Made by a program: the position numbers and the translations under genes. From positions 93,212 through 157,211 of the forward strand of contig CAJUOP010000001.1 of the NCBI GenBank assembly GCA_910588465.1: 64,000 nt of DNA. The letters run 5' to 3'. The notes under the pieces were generated by a model. The model was not told the DNA's origin. It searched no databases and worked only from the letters and a program-made list of their open reading frames with translations. The stretch is from an uncultured Christensenellaceae bacterium. GTDB taxonomy: Bacteria; Bacillota; Clostridia; Christensenellales; Borkfalkiaceae. Below are positions 35,029 to 46,397 of this stretch, piece by piece. Every line of letters begins with the position of its first letter. Within the stretch, counting starts at the first letter, position 1.

Positions 35029-36603
35029 TTATTTTTTGCGCAGATGTTCAAGCGTCTTTTTTACACATTCTTTGATAGAAACGCGGCTGCGCCCCAAAAT
35101 TTCGGTGTACAGCACGTCGCCGATGGGCTCCGTCCACTCCGCGCCGATGCCGCCGATCCCGTTCCGCATTCCCAGCACCGAGCCCACGGTGGCGCCGTTA
35201 CAGTCTGTATCGTAGCCGGTTTCCACCGCAAGGCATACGGATTTGCCGTAATCGCCCTTTCCGTACAGCAGCGCGCAACACACGATCATGGCGTTTGCGA
35301 TCACGTGGCACCAGCCGTGCGGCGTAAATTCGTCGAACGCGCGGTGCACCTTTGCGAACGCCTCCCGCGCGGAAACGCCCGCGCGAAAATCCGCAAGCAC
35401 GCCCGAAACCGCCGCGTGCAGCCGCGAGGTACGGGGGATCTGCGCCAGCCCCGCCCCGATGATTTTTTCCAAATCCCGCTCGACCGCCGCCTCCGCGATC
35501 ATGGCTGCAACGAACATTTCCCCGTATATCCCGTTTTTGATATGCGAAATACTCGCGTCGCGGAATGCCGCTTCCGCCGCCGCCCGCGGATCGCCCGCAT
35601 GGATATAGCCGTAATAATCTCCGCGGATCTGCGCGCCGATCCATTCGCGGTAGGGATTTTGAAATTTCGCCGTCTCGGGCGGATAGTAACCCTTTACAAA
35701 ATTACAGTAGGCAATCTGCTCCGCCGTCCAGTAGGCGCTTTTCGGCTGCGTCACCGCCCAGGTGCTCAGCACGTCGTACGGGGTAAAGTCCTTCCCGAAT
35801 TTCTCTGTGATCATCTGCGCCAAAACCAGATAGTTCGTGTCGTCGTCCGCGGGCATTCCCTCCGCGTCGTCGACAAACGCGCGCGCTTTTAATCCGTAAC
35901 GGTACTTTGCGTAAATTTCCTCCGTCATCTCCGCGCGCCTTATGTAACGGTGCATGGGATAGTTTCCCGTTTCCTTTAACAGGGGAATGAGCTCGTCCGT
36001 GCGCATTCCCTCCACCGTTTTCCCGAGCATGCACCCGCAAATGCGCCCCGTCCACGCGCCCGCGATCCGCTCTTCGGCGACAGAGGAATCGAGCTCCCGC
36101 TTTTCCGCTCCGCCCTCGCACAGCGGCAATATCTCTTCGTAGTCGGAAGGCTCGCGGTAGGCGTACCCCTCGCGGAGCTCCGCGTTGCATACCGCCAAAA
36201 ACAGCGCGTCGCCGATCCGCTTTTTCACCTCGCCCTGCGGCAGAGCCGCGGCGGCGGCGAACAAGTCGCGATAGCGTTCCAGGTCGAGCCCCTCCTCCGT
36301 CGCCTGCGTAAACTCGAGGTCGAGCAGTCCGTAATATGTTTCGCCCTGCGGCAAATTGCCGTAATCGGGCTTCATCTCCGCGGGATTCGCTTCCGCCTTG
36401 CGCAGATCCCGCCCGAAAACCAGACTGTCCACCGTCACGCCGAAATATTTTGCGATCTTTACGGCGTTGGCAAGATCGGGCACGGTCGCCCCGCTCTCCC
36501 ACTTCTGCACCGCCTGCACCGAAACGCCGCAACTCTCGGCAAACCGCTCGCGCGTTAAGTTGGCTTCCGTCCGCAGCCTGTAAATATTTTCTCCCGTGTT
36601 CAT
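35029..36603 (-). CDS. XRE-type HTH fused to an ADP-ribosylglycohydrolase-family domain
   Basis: 524 residues. Residues 1-65 are a helix-turn-helix of XRE type (IYRLRTEANLTRERFAESCG, VSVQAVQKWESGATVPDLAN). Residues 70-180 are a helical linker. From about 185 the ADP-ribosylglycohydrolase fold begins (RIAGAWTGRICGCMLGKTVEG), with the metal-binding motifs PADDDTNYLVL near 255 and ETGYDTDCNGATVGSVLG near 475. Whether it removes ADP-ribose or binds a related sugar nucleotide is unknown. The start at 36603 follows AGGAG. It lies 32 bp downstream of an AraC regulator and is likely cotranscribed with it. Confidence 0.88.
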   Translation of the reverse strand: MNTGENIYRLRTEANLTRERFAESCGVSVQAVQKWESGATVPDLANAVKIAKYFGVTVDSLVFGRDLRKAEANPAEMKPDYGNLPQGETYYGLLDLEFTQATEEGLDLERYRDLFAAAAALPQGEVKKRIGDALFLAVCNAELREGYAYREPSDYEEILPLCEGGAEKRELDSSVAEERIAGAWTGRICGCMLGKTVEGMRTDELIPLLKETGNYPMHRYIRRAEMTEEIYAKYRYGLKARAFVDDAEGMPADDDTNYLVLAQMITEKFGKDFTPYDVLSTWAVTQPKSAYWTAEQIAYCNFVKGYYPPETAKFQNPYREWIGAQIRGDYYGYIHAGDPRAAAEAAFRDASISHIKNGIYGEMFVAAMIAEAAVERDLEKIIGAGLAQIPRTSRLHAAVSGVLADFRAGVSAREAFAKVHRAFDEFTPHGWCHVIANAMIVCCALLYGKGDYGKSVCLAVETGYDTDCNGATVGSVLGMRNGIGGIGAEWTEPIGDVLYTEILGRSRVSIKECVKKTLEHLRKK

Positions 36604-36635
36604 CGCGATCGCTCCTTTCGCCTGTTTTTTCTCCA

Positions 36636-38712
<2,077 letters not shown>

Positions 38713-38723
38713 AATATTTCAAA

Positions 38724-38760
38724 CATAAAAAGCCGACGTATAAAACGTCGGCTTTTTATG
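38724..38760. terminator. Bidirectional terminator
   Basis: 15-bp stem CATAAAAAGCCGACG / CGTCGGCTTTTTATG between convergent kinase and ADP-ribosylglycohydrolase genes; T-rich on both strands. Confidence 0.92.
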
Positions 38761-38776
38761 TTGCTTTGTAAATCAA

Positions 38777-40339
38777 TCAGCAAGCGCCGTTCAAGAGCGT
38801 GACGGGAACGTAATAAGTCTCGCCCCTGCCGTTGGCGGATATTGCGAGCGTAATCCGATACTTATCGCTTTTTAAAGCCGTCGGCGTAAACACGAAGTCG
38901 ATCGCATTGTTCTGGCTTACCTTGCTGCCGTGCCAGTGCTCCAATCCCACGGCGCGGCAAAATCCGTTTTGCAAATTCCACTCTTCGGGCATTTCGAGAA
39001 CGCGGACGGTAAGATATTGCGGCAGATACAGTTTGTTGCAGAACGTAACCGTAACGCGCTTTTCCGTCCCCTCCTCGATTTTCGCGAGCGCGCCGTCGTA
39101 CTTCACTTTTACGGTGAGCGACGGGAAATGAAAGCGCACCGTGTGGGGACTTTCGGCGAGCAATTCTTTGAAATTCTCCTGCTGATAGGGATAGAACGCG
39201 CTTTCGTCGTAGGCAAGGCTGCCCGCCGCCGTCACCTCGAACCCGTTTTCGGTAAAGACGCAGCGCTCGGCGGAGACCGCGGGAAATTGTTTCACCACCC
39301 TTTCGCACAGTGCGGAAACCGTTTCGGGAACGTTCAAAAGAAGATCGGGGCGCAAGGTGCAAACGGCAATATTTTCCGAACAGCCCTTTTTCCACTTATC
39401 GGGGATCGCGCTTTCTCCGCCGACGATCCCGAGGATCGCGCCCAGCGTGCCCGCAGTACAGTCGGTATCCTCTCCGCAATTCACGGCAAGGCAGACCGAT
39501 TTCCCGAAATCGCCCCCGCCGTACAGCCAACCGACGAGCACGAGCCCGATACTCGCGGGCGCGTCGTGGCCGTGAACGGCTTTGGGAATCCCGTTATCCC
39601 TTTCCTGAACGGGACAACGTTCGCTTGCGGCAACCTGAGCCGAGCCCTTCCATTCGCCCCCGATCTCTCCGAAGCTCGAAGGCTCGGCAATCAAGAGCTT
39701 TTTGCGCGCCGTTTTCCAGTCGTCGCCGCGTCGAAAGCACTCTGAAACGACTTCGACCGCATGACGCACGCCGCATTGTTCGGGAAGATAGGAAAGCCCT
39801 ATTTCGATCAGCTTTTGCGTATCCTTTTCGAAAAACGCAGCCGCCTGTACCGCCGCCGTAAACACCGCCGCATAGATCCCCTCGCCGCTGTGGTCCGCGC
39901 AGGCGTCGTAATAGGCGTAATTCGCCGCCAAGGCGGGATTCCCCGCGCAAAGGCACGCCCAGATTTCGGTGCGGATCCACGCGCCGTTGCTCTCGCGGTT
40001 TTCGTTGCGCATATATCCCGAAAGCGGCGGACAAATGCCCGCCTGATAATTGTTTTTGCCCGTTCCGTATTCGGAAATCACCGCCGTAACGTAATTTTCC
40101 CAATACTGCGCGAGCACGTGCGAGTCGATATTCTTCCCCTCGTGCTCGACGGCGGAAAGCCAAACAAGCTGTAAATCCACGTCGTCGTTGGGCACGGGCG
40201 AAGAGACGTCCTGCATAAAAAAGTCGATGTCATAAACGCCGCGGAAGCACTCGAACGGCGCACCCAGCGTACCGCCGATATTTTTCCCGAGATAGCCCCC
40301 CTTCACTTTATCGCAGTATTCCCTGTAACTTATTTTCAT
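38777..40339 (-). CDS. ADP-ribosylglycohydrolase-family protein with C-terminal beta domain
   Basis: 520 residues. N-terminal about 345 residues are the ADP-ribosylglycohydrolase fold: YREYCDKVKGGYLGKNIGGT at the start, a metal motif PNDDVDLQLVW near 50, and NCGEDTDCTAGTLGAILG near 290. The C-terminal 170 residues form a beta-rich module (VRFHFPSLTVKVKYDGALAK, VTVTFCNKLYLPQYLTVRV) that may bind carbohydrate. No signal peptide, so cytoplasmic. Own promoter upstream; AAAGGA ribosome site. Members of this family next to sugar genes may act on sugar nucleotides or glycosides rather than on proteins; not decidable here. Confidence 0.87.
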   Translation of the reverse strand: MKISYREYCDKVKGGYLGKNIGGTLGAPFECFRGVYDIDFFMQDVSSPVPNDDVDLQLVWLSAVEHEGKNIDSHVLAQYWENYVTAVISEYGTGKNNYQAGICPPLSGYMRNENRESNGAWIRTEIWACLCAGNPALAANYAYYDACADHSGEGIYAAVFTAAVQAAAFFEKDTQKLIEIGLSYLPEQCGVRHAVEVVSECFRRGDDWKTARKKLLIAEPSSFGEIGGEWKGSAQVAASERCPVQERDNGIPKAVHGHDAPASIGLVLVGWLYGGGDFGKSVCLAVNCGEDTDCTAGTLGAILGIVGGESAIPDKWKKGCSENIAVCTLRPDLLLNVPETVSALCERVVKQFPAVSAERCVFTENGFEVTAAGSLAYDESAFYPYQQENFKELLAESPHTVRFHFPSLTVKVKYDGALAKIEEGTEKRVTVTFCNKLYLPQYLTVRVLEMPEEWNLQNGFCRAVGLEHWHGSKVSQNNAIDFVFTPTALKSDKYRITLAISANGRGETYYVPVTLLNGAC

Positions 40340-40357
40340 AAACTTATCCTTTTTTTA

Positions 40358-40386
40358 ATTATAACCGATCGTGTATCCGTCGTCAA
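40358..40386 (-). promoter_or_regulatory. Sigma-A promoter of the second ADP-ribosylglycohydrolase gene
   Basis: Minus strand: TTGACG (40381-40386), 17-bp spacer, TATAAT (40358-40363). Confidence 0.85.
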
Positions 40387-40402
40387 TCTTTTTTTAAAAG
40401 TT

Positions 40403-40430
40403 ACCCCCGAAGCCGTCCGACTTCGGGGGC
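40403..40430 (-). terminator. Terminator of the GH2/ABC operon
   Basis: Minus strand stem CCCCCGAAG / CTTCGGGGG followed by TAACTTTT; lies about 35 bp after the stop of the 1,437-residue lipoprotein. Confidence 0.82.
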
Positions 40431-40465
40431 AATTTCTTCACCGAAAAATCGGGAAGCGCGCTTTT

Positions 40466-43400
40466 TTATTCGGCAGCCTTCGGCACGCCGTAGAGGGAAG
40501 TTACGTAGACCGTTTTGTTTTCCGCACCCATAATACGATATACGAAACTGCTCGAATTGTTCGCGTCGTACGGATTTCCGTGCGTTCCCGTAGGCACTCC
40601 GTCATATTTAATGCCTTCGCCGGGGACATATGTCCAGTTCGTATTGCGCGTAACGGTAATTTTCGTCCACGTTCCCGCAGTCACGTCCGTATTCGCACAC
40701 CAATACGTTCCTGCCTGTACGCCTTCCGCTTCCGTGTAAATCCAGAAGTACACCTCTTCGAAATTCGTCAAATCGGGAATGAAAGAAAAGTCTACGTTTA
40801 ACGCCGCTTCGCTGCCCGTTATCGTCGCTTTCATGACTTTGGTTTCCTTTACGTTCGCGTCGGTCAAGCCTTCGGGAATCGCGACGTACTCTAAGTCCGC
40901 CGTACCGGAATGTACTTTGACACCCGAAACGCCGTTGATCTGCGTTTCGCTCTTCGGCGCTTTGTCGGACGCGGCATACGCCGCCAAGTACGCTTCCACC
41001 TTGTCTTTTCCCGTAATAAACTTCGTATTGCTCATTTCGGGCTTGGTGGCGTCGTTCGCCGTAACGTGTCCGACCCCGAACCAGTTGCCCGTATGATCGA
41101 CCGCGTAATTCGTGGTAAAGAACAGGTATCCGCCTACGTACATCGAAATCGTACCGCCGTTGCGCACGCAAGTCACCGTGGCGCCCGCAAGCAACTTATT
41201 GACGACCTGCACGTTTTTAGTGGGATAGGCAACCGTGAACTCCGAAGAAGGAGTTCCCTCCTTGTCTTTGCCCGTCATAAGCACCACGCCGCAGAAGCCT
41301 GCTTCGTGGAAGCGCACGCGGATAGACTGCTTGCTACCCTGAATAAACTCGAACGACTTCCAGTCCTTCGTAAACTTCACGTCCACGCTTACCGCCCAGT
41401 ATTCCGCCGAGCCGTACACCTCGCCGTCGAGCGCTCTTGCCTTCCATTCGGCGGAATCTTTGCCCATTACGGTTTCGTAACCGTAGTCCGCGCCGCCGTT
41501 CGCCCAGGTCATTTCGCCCGGCATAGCGAGCACCGCTTCCACGGTATGGCTCGATGCCGTCGTCATGAATTCGCCGTTGTATACGCGAAGCTCGTTTTCG
41601 GTCTCCTTATCGACCAGATAGTAATCGACCACCTTCCCGCCGAGCTTTTCGGGATCGAAAGAAAGGCTCACTTTTACGCCCATGCCGTACTGCGTTTTTC
41701 CGTCCGCCGTTTTCACGCCGTCGCCGAGCGTAAGCTTGGAAATGTCGGTAAACACCGCGCCGACGGTTACGGGCTCCGTGCCGAGCTTGTAGGTCGTTCC
41801 GTCGTAAGGCTCGCCGTCGATCGTAAAGCATACAAACTCCTTGCCCTCGGGCGTGCTGTCCAGCTTCAGCGTGATCGTATGCTCTTCTTTCAGCGTTCCT
41901 TCCACCCTGATATATTCTTGCACCGCCTCGTCTACGGTTACCGTAACGTCCGCACAGGGAACGCCGTAAAGAGAGGTGACGTATAACGTATTGTTCTCCG
42001 CGTTCATAATACGGAAGATAAAGTTGGAGCCCGTACTGCCTTCCGCAAACAACTTACCGCTTACACCGTCCGCATCGTAAGGATTATTTCCGTTTTTATT
42101 CAAATTCGGATTTTGATAAATCGTAACCTTCGTCCACTTTCCGGCAACGAGCGCGGTATCGTTACACCACTTCGTGCCGCCCAGCGCACCCGGCGACTGC
42201 GCCCATACGTAGAAATATACTTCTCTGAAATTCGTTAAGTCGAGCGTGCCGACTGCAACATCGGTAACGATATACAGCTCCGCGCCGTTTACCTCGGTAA
42301 CTTTCAGCGATCCGTTATCCTTCACGTCGCCGTCGATCCCGTCGTACTTCTTATCCGTTACGAATTCGAAGCGCGCCGTTGCGCCGTCGTTGGGTTTGTT
42401 TTTGCCGTTTTGAATGTCGTTCAGTTGGACGTTTCCCGCCGCGACCTTATCCTCGTAAACCGCTTCTATGCTATGAGCGTTCTCGGTAGCTACAAAGGTA
42501 TCGCCCTCGATCGGCTTGCCGTCCACCTGAAAGCCCTTGAAATACTGTCCGTCGGGCGCTACGCCGTTATAAATAAGCGTTACCGTAGAACCTTTCCCGA
42601 CCGTCGTTTTTCCGTCTTCAGAGGTAATTCCTTTGCCGAACGTCAGCGTGGAAATATCCGTATAAACGGCTTTGATCTCATAATCGAATTTGGTCAAAAC
42701 GACCGTGCTGCCCTTTATGGACTCGCCGTCCACGGTGAAGTATGCAAACGCCTTGCCCTCGGGCGCTTCCGCCGCAGTGAGCGTGACCGTGTCGCCGAGA
42801 TAATAGGTTTCTTTATCCGTCGTTACGTTTTTATCGGTTACGACCGTCACCGCAAGCGTTCCGAGATAAAGGTTGGTCTTCACTTCGCCCGCCACGTACT
42901 TAATATCGCCGACGGTGTCTTTATCCGCCGTGCCGCGATACATCGTACCGAAATCCATCGCGCCCTTATGGTAGTCGCCGAAGTCGAATTTGCCGACAAG
43001 CTGCGTGCCGTCGAGCACGGCCAACAGGGTGTTTCCCTTACGGATCCACGTAAGCGTAACGTTTGTCGTTCCCGCGGATTCCAATTTGGCGATTATATCC
43101 GCAGAGAGATCCGCCGCCTTCGTCCAGTAATCCGCGCCGCCCACGTGTCCGTGTAGCTTCTTTTCTTCGCCGAGTTCGATTTCCGCCCAATGGTCGGCGC
43201 CGAGATAGACGCCTACGGAGCTTCCCGCAGCCATGTTCTTTACGACCTTATATTCGACAACCCAATTTTCCGCGATCTCGCCCGTCTTGCAGAAATTGAC
43301 CCAACCGCCGTAATCGGTCACGGTCTCCGCCGCAAAATCGGCTTTCGTCATGTTCTCATAAGTCAACGTTCCGTCCACATACCGCGCCGTTACCGTATAA

Positions 43401-44779
43401 GCGTCCTTGTTCGCAACAAACGTATTCCCGCCGATCGGCTTGCCGTCCACAAGGAAGCAATCGAGCGATTTTCCGCCGATCTCCGCCGCCGAAAGCGTGA
43501 CCGTATCGCCGATATGGTAGTTTCCGTCGCGCTTGTCGAGCATAACGTTTTCCCCCGCCGTGATCTGAGAAGGCTCGTAGGGAACGACGCGCATCGAGGA
43601 GAAATACACCGTGCCGTGGGGAGGAGTTTTTCCGCTGTAATCCGCGTCGGGAATCACACGGATGCGCGTCCCCGCAATGTTATCGGTTGAAATCACGTTG
43701 GAGGTGGTAGCGCCGCAGTTGGCTCCCGTGCCGTTCCCCCATTTTGCCACCGACCAGCTGATGCGCGTCCATTCGCCCGTCTTTACGGCGGTATCGTTCC
43801 ACCACTTGGAGCCGACCACCCACTGCGACTTTCCGTTCGCGCAATCCCCGTCCTCGATATAAACGTACATTTCCAGCTCTTTATACGCCATAACGTTGGC
43901 GATCGCGGGTACATTGATCGCAAAATAAGCCTCGTTGTTCTCCGTTTCGTTTCCTTTGAACTCGACTTTGTAAGAGCCCGCCTCGCTGCCGTACGCCTTT
44001 CCGCCGTCCGCTGCCGAGACGAATTTGCCCGCATAATCTCCGTCGGGCGAAACCTGTCTTTCGCCGAACGCTTCGTTAAAATACACCACCGTGTTCGGAT
44101 CGTAATTTTCGGGGGCATATACGCTGCGCGCATAGCGGTAATCGTTGCCGTTGCCCGCCGCGTCCTCCACGTGGATAAGAACGGTATATTTCCCCGAGGC
44201 GTTCGTAATCGTAAAGCTGCCGTCGCTCATGGGGACTTCTTCGTCCTCGCCGCCCCGACCGTCGTTATAGAACACCTTCGTGTAGCACTTCGACGCAAGG
44301 AAGTCGCCCGAGAGCGTGTATTCGGGCACGGAGTAAGTAACGCCCTGAATGTAGAACGCGGGGAACAGCGACGAAGAAAGCTTGATCGTCGGAGCCGTTC
44401 TGTCCGCAAAGTCCATGATCACCGTCGCGTCGGCGACCTTGCCCGAATCCGCCGTGTATACGAACTTGTATTCGCCCGCGCCCGAAAGCGTGACGATGGT
44501 GCTCGCCTCGCGCGAAATTTCCGCCGCCTCGCCGTTCGGATCGGTAACCGATTTCAAACGAACGGAGTAGCCCGCCATGATCACGCCCGCACCGTTCACC
44601 ACGTCGTAACGCGGAACGACGTAAGTGCCCGTTCCCAAATCCGCTTCGATGCGTTCGGGAACGTCGATTTTTAAGCCTTTCGGGGCGCAGGCGGCAAAGC
44701 CCAGCGCCATCGCCAGAATCATCAGCGATGCGCAAAACGCCGTCAGCCAGATTCTCAGTTTACGTTTTGTTTTTTGCAT
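40466..44779 (-). CDS. Giant repeat-containing lipoprotein of a glycan-uptake operon
   Basis: 1,437 residues. Lipobox LGFAAC at about 26-31, so anchored outside the cell. After an Ig-like start (70-210) comes an alternation of two repeat types. One is a jelly-roll-like unit ending TLYVTSLYGVP or TVYVTSLYGVP or TVYFSSMRVVP, with the preceding KWWNDTAVKTGEWTRI / KWCNDTALVAGKWTKV / YWCANTDVTAGTWTKI (three copies, near 330, 880 and 1395). The other is a short module EGKAFAYFTVDGESIKGST / GKEFVCFTIDGEPYDGTT (four copies). A concanavalin-like domain occurs twice (near 500 and 1180). Likely a glycan-binding surface protein serving the transporter and enzymes upstream in the operon. Strong ribosome site AAGGGGGG. 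Confidence 0.85.
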   Translation of the reverse strand: MQKTKRKLRIWLTAFCASLMILAMALGFAACAPKGLKIDVPERIEADLGTGTYVVPRYDVVNGAGVIMAGYSVRLKSVTDPNGEAAEISREASTIVTLSGAGEYKFVYTADSGKVADATVIMDFADRTAPTIKLSSSLFPAFYIQGVTYSVPEYTLSGDFLASKCYTKVFYNDGRGGEDEEVPMSDGSFTITNASGKYTVLIHVEDAAGNGNDYRYARSVYAPENYDPNTVVYFNEAFGERQVSPDGDYAGKFVSAADGGKAYGSEAGSYKVEFKGNETENNEAYFAINVPAIANVMAYKELEMYVYIEDGDCANGKSQWVVGSKWWNDTAVKTGEWTRISWSVAKWGNGTGANCGATTSNVISTDNIAGTRIRVIPDADYSGKTPPHGTVYFSSMRVVPYEPSQITAGENVMLDKRDGNYHIGDTVTLSAAEIGGKSLDCFLVDGKPIGGNTFVANKDAYTVTARYVDGTLTYENMTKADFAAETVTDYGGWVNFCKTGEIAENWVVEYKVVKNMAAGSSVGVYLGADHWAEIELGEEKKLHGHVGGADYWTKAADLSADIIAKLESAGTTNVTLTWIRKGNTLLAVLDGTQLVGKFDFGDYHKGAMDFGTMYRGTADKDTVGDIKYVAGEVKTNLYLGTLAVTVVTDKNVTTDKETYYLGDTVTLTAAEAPEGKAFAYFTVDGESIKGSTVVLTKFDYEIKAVYTDISTLTFGKGITSEDGKTTVGKGSTVTLIYNGVAPDGQYFKGFQVDGKPIEGDTFVATENAHSIEAVYEDKVAAGNVQLNDIQNGKNKPNDGATARFEFVTDKKYDGIDGDVKDNGSLKVTEVNGAELYIVTDVAVGTLDLTNFREVYFYVWAQSPGALGGTKWCNDTALVAGKWTKVTIYQNPNLNKNGNNPYDADGVSGKLFAEGSTGSNFIFRIMNAENNTLYVTSLYGVPCADVTVTVDEAVQEYIRVEGTLKEEHTITLKLDSTPEGKEFVCFTIDGEPYDGTTYKLGTEPVTVGAVFTDISKLTLGDGVKTADGKTQYGMGVKVSLSFDPEKLGGKVVDYYLVDKETENELRVYNGEFMTTASSHTVEAVLAMPGEMTWANGGADYGYETVMGKDSAEWKARALDGEVYGSAEYWAVSVDVKFTKDWKSFEFIQGSKQSIRVRFHEAGFCGVVLMTGKDKEGTPSSEFTVAYPTKNVQVVNKLLAGATVTCVRNGGTISMYVGGYLFFTTNYAVDHTGNWFGVGHVTANDATKPEMSNTKFITGKDKVEAYLAAYAASDKAPKSETQINGVSGVKVHSGTADLEYVAIPEGLTDANVKETKVMKATITGSEAALNVDFSFIPDLTNFEEVYFWIYTEAEGVQAGTYWCANTDVTAGTWTKITVTRNTNWTYVPGEGIKYDGVPTGTHGNPYDANNSSSFVYRIMGAENKTVYVTSLYGVPKAAE

Positions 44780-44796
44780 AATATTCCCCCCTTCCG

Positions 44797-46365
44797 TTAA
44801 TCGGTCGTTTTGATATATTTGGAAATGTTATCCCAGTTGTGCACCAGCTGCGTTTTGCTCGCCGCAAGCAGCGCGCCCGACGTGCTGCCCGAGCAAAGCG
44901 CGTTGTCGATTCCCGCGCCCGCGCCGGGAGTATCGCCGAGACCGCCGAGATACACGAGCGGCGAAGAGTTGCGCGGAAAGATATTGATTTTATCGTTCCC
45001 GAACGCCTGATAACGCGATTTTACAAAGTCGCTCACCGTAACGCCGTCGTCCGACAAAACGTCGTAGCCCGCGGGATAGGCAAGCCCCTGCAAGGACTGC
45101 GCGACGATCCTTTGCGCACGGTCGGAATACAGGTACACGAGATAATCCTTTGCGAGCTTCTTTTTCGCTTCGGGACGGTTGGAGGGGATCCCTATGGGAT
45201 AGTTGGGCGTAGCCGTGTATACCATGAGGCGCGCCTCTTTTACGTGATTGAAATCCGCTTCGGTCAGATCGGCAAGCTCGCCCGTCGCCGTCTCGGCAAA
45301 CGTTTTGTTCTCGTCCACCGCCTTAACGATCGCAACAAGTCTCTCTTCCGTCCTTACCGAAGCAAGCTTGGTCGCAAGCTCGCTCACTACGGGAGCGCGC
45401 ATCATGCCGATGTTCTGCGGGGAGGAAATGAGCGTGGAAGCCATTTCGTTTTCCAGCCAGTCGCCGTTTACCATAAAGCCGACTTTTTTCTTGTCGTTTA
45501 CGTACCCTTTTCCGAGAAACGCGCGCTGCGCGTTTTTAAAATCCATGTTGGAAGCGAGCGCGTGCATACGACCGTTGCCCGTTTTCATGATCGCGGAAAG
45601 CGTGTCGAGCGAAATTTCTCTGCCCTTTACGTCGTTGATCTCGGGACCGTACTGCCAGCCGTCGCCGCTTTTATACTTTCCCTGATAGAAGTTGTTAAAG
45701 CTTTCGAGTCCTTCGTATTGCGCCCACCACACGGTGCCGAGATAGTCCCAATAGTAGTTGATCGCCGAGGACGTGGAGAACGCATAGCACCCTTTCGCGA
45801 CGAGCTCGTCGGACATTTTCAAAAGCTCCTTCGTTGTGAGCGGCAGCGTCCAATTTCCCGCCCCGAACGCCTCGTTCAGCGTGTCGGCGTTGTAGCACAG
45901 CGCCGATACCGAATCGTTGGCGACCATCTGATAGCGGTGTCCGTCGTCCGCATGCAGATAGTTGCAAAGGTCCTGATTCATCTTATCCTTAATCGCAACG
46001 GTTTCCCCCGCGGGGATCGCGTCGTATACGTCGTCGAGACATTCGAGCTTCTTCGTGTCCTGCGCGAAGTACATATTGAGCAAGGGCATCACGATGTCGT
46101 ACTGCTCCTGCTGAGAGTTGACGAGTTGTTGAATTTCACCCTGCGTATAGCTCGGCTTGTAGTTTACGGTAACGCCCGTAAGCGCTTTATAATCCGCGCT
46201 GAGCTTATCGTAGACGTCCGTACCGAATCCGCCCACCATAAAGTGAACGCTAATCGAGCCCTTGCTTCCGCCTCCTTCGCCTCCGGGACCGTCCGAGCCT
46301 GGATCGCACGCACACATTCCCACCAAAAATAGGGAACTAAGCGCCAAACAAATTGCCTTTTTCAT
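44797..46365 (-). CDS. ABC transporter sugar-binding lipoprotein
   Basis: About 522 residues. Lipobox LVGMCAC, a Gly/Ser linker, then an extracellular solute-binding fold: GSISVHFMVGGFGTDVYDKL, DYKALTGVTVNYKPSYTQGE, QYDIVMPLLNMYFAQD, and near 290 KKVGFMVNGDWLENEMA. Pairs with the two permeases upstream in the same transcript. GGAGG precedes the ATG at 46365; the frame extended to 46389 is not needed. Ligand unknown, presumably an oligosaccharide released or bound by neighbouring proteins. Confidence 0.92.
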   Translation of the reverse strand: MKKAICLALSSLFLVGMCACDPGSDGPGGEGGGSKGSISVHFMVGGFGTDVYDKLSADYKALTGVTVNYKPSYTQGEIQQLVNSQQEQYDIVMPLLNMYFAQDTKKLECLDDVYDAIPAGETVAIKDKMNQDLCNYLHADDGHRYQMVANDSVSALCYNADTLNEAFGAGNWTLPLTTKELLKMSDELVAKGCYAFSTSSAINYYWDYLGTVWWAQYEGLESFNNFYQGKYKSGDGWQYGPEINDVKGREISLDTLSAIMKTGNGRMHALASNMDFKNAQRAFLGKGYVNDKKKVGFMVNGDWLENEMASTLISSPQNIGMMRAPVVSELATKLASVRTEERLVAIVKAVDENKTFAETATGELADLTEADFNHVKEARLMVYTATPNYPIGIPSNRPEAKKKLAKDYLVYLYSDRAQRIVAQSLQGLAYPAGYDVLSDDGVTVSDFVKSRYQAFGNDKINIFPRNSSPLVYLGGLGDTPGAGAGIDNALCSGSTSGALLAASKTQLVHNWDNISKYIKTTD

Positions 46366-46397
46366 ACTTTCCTCCAAATTCAATTTCAATTTTTTTG

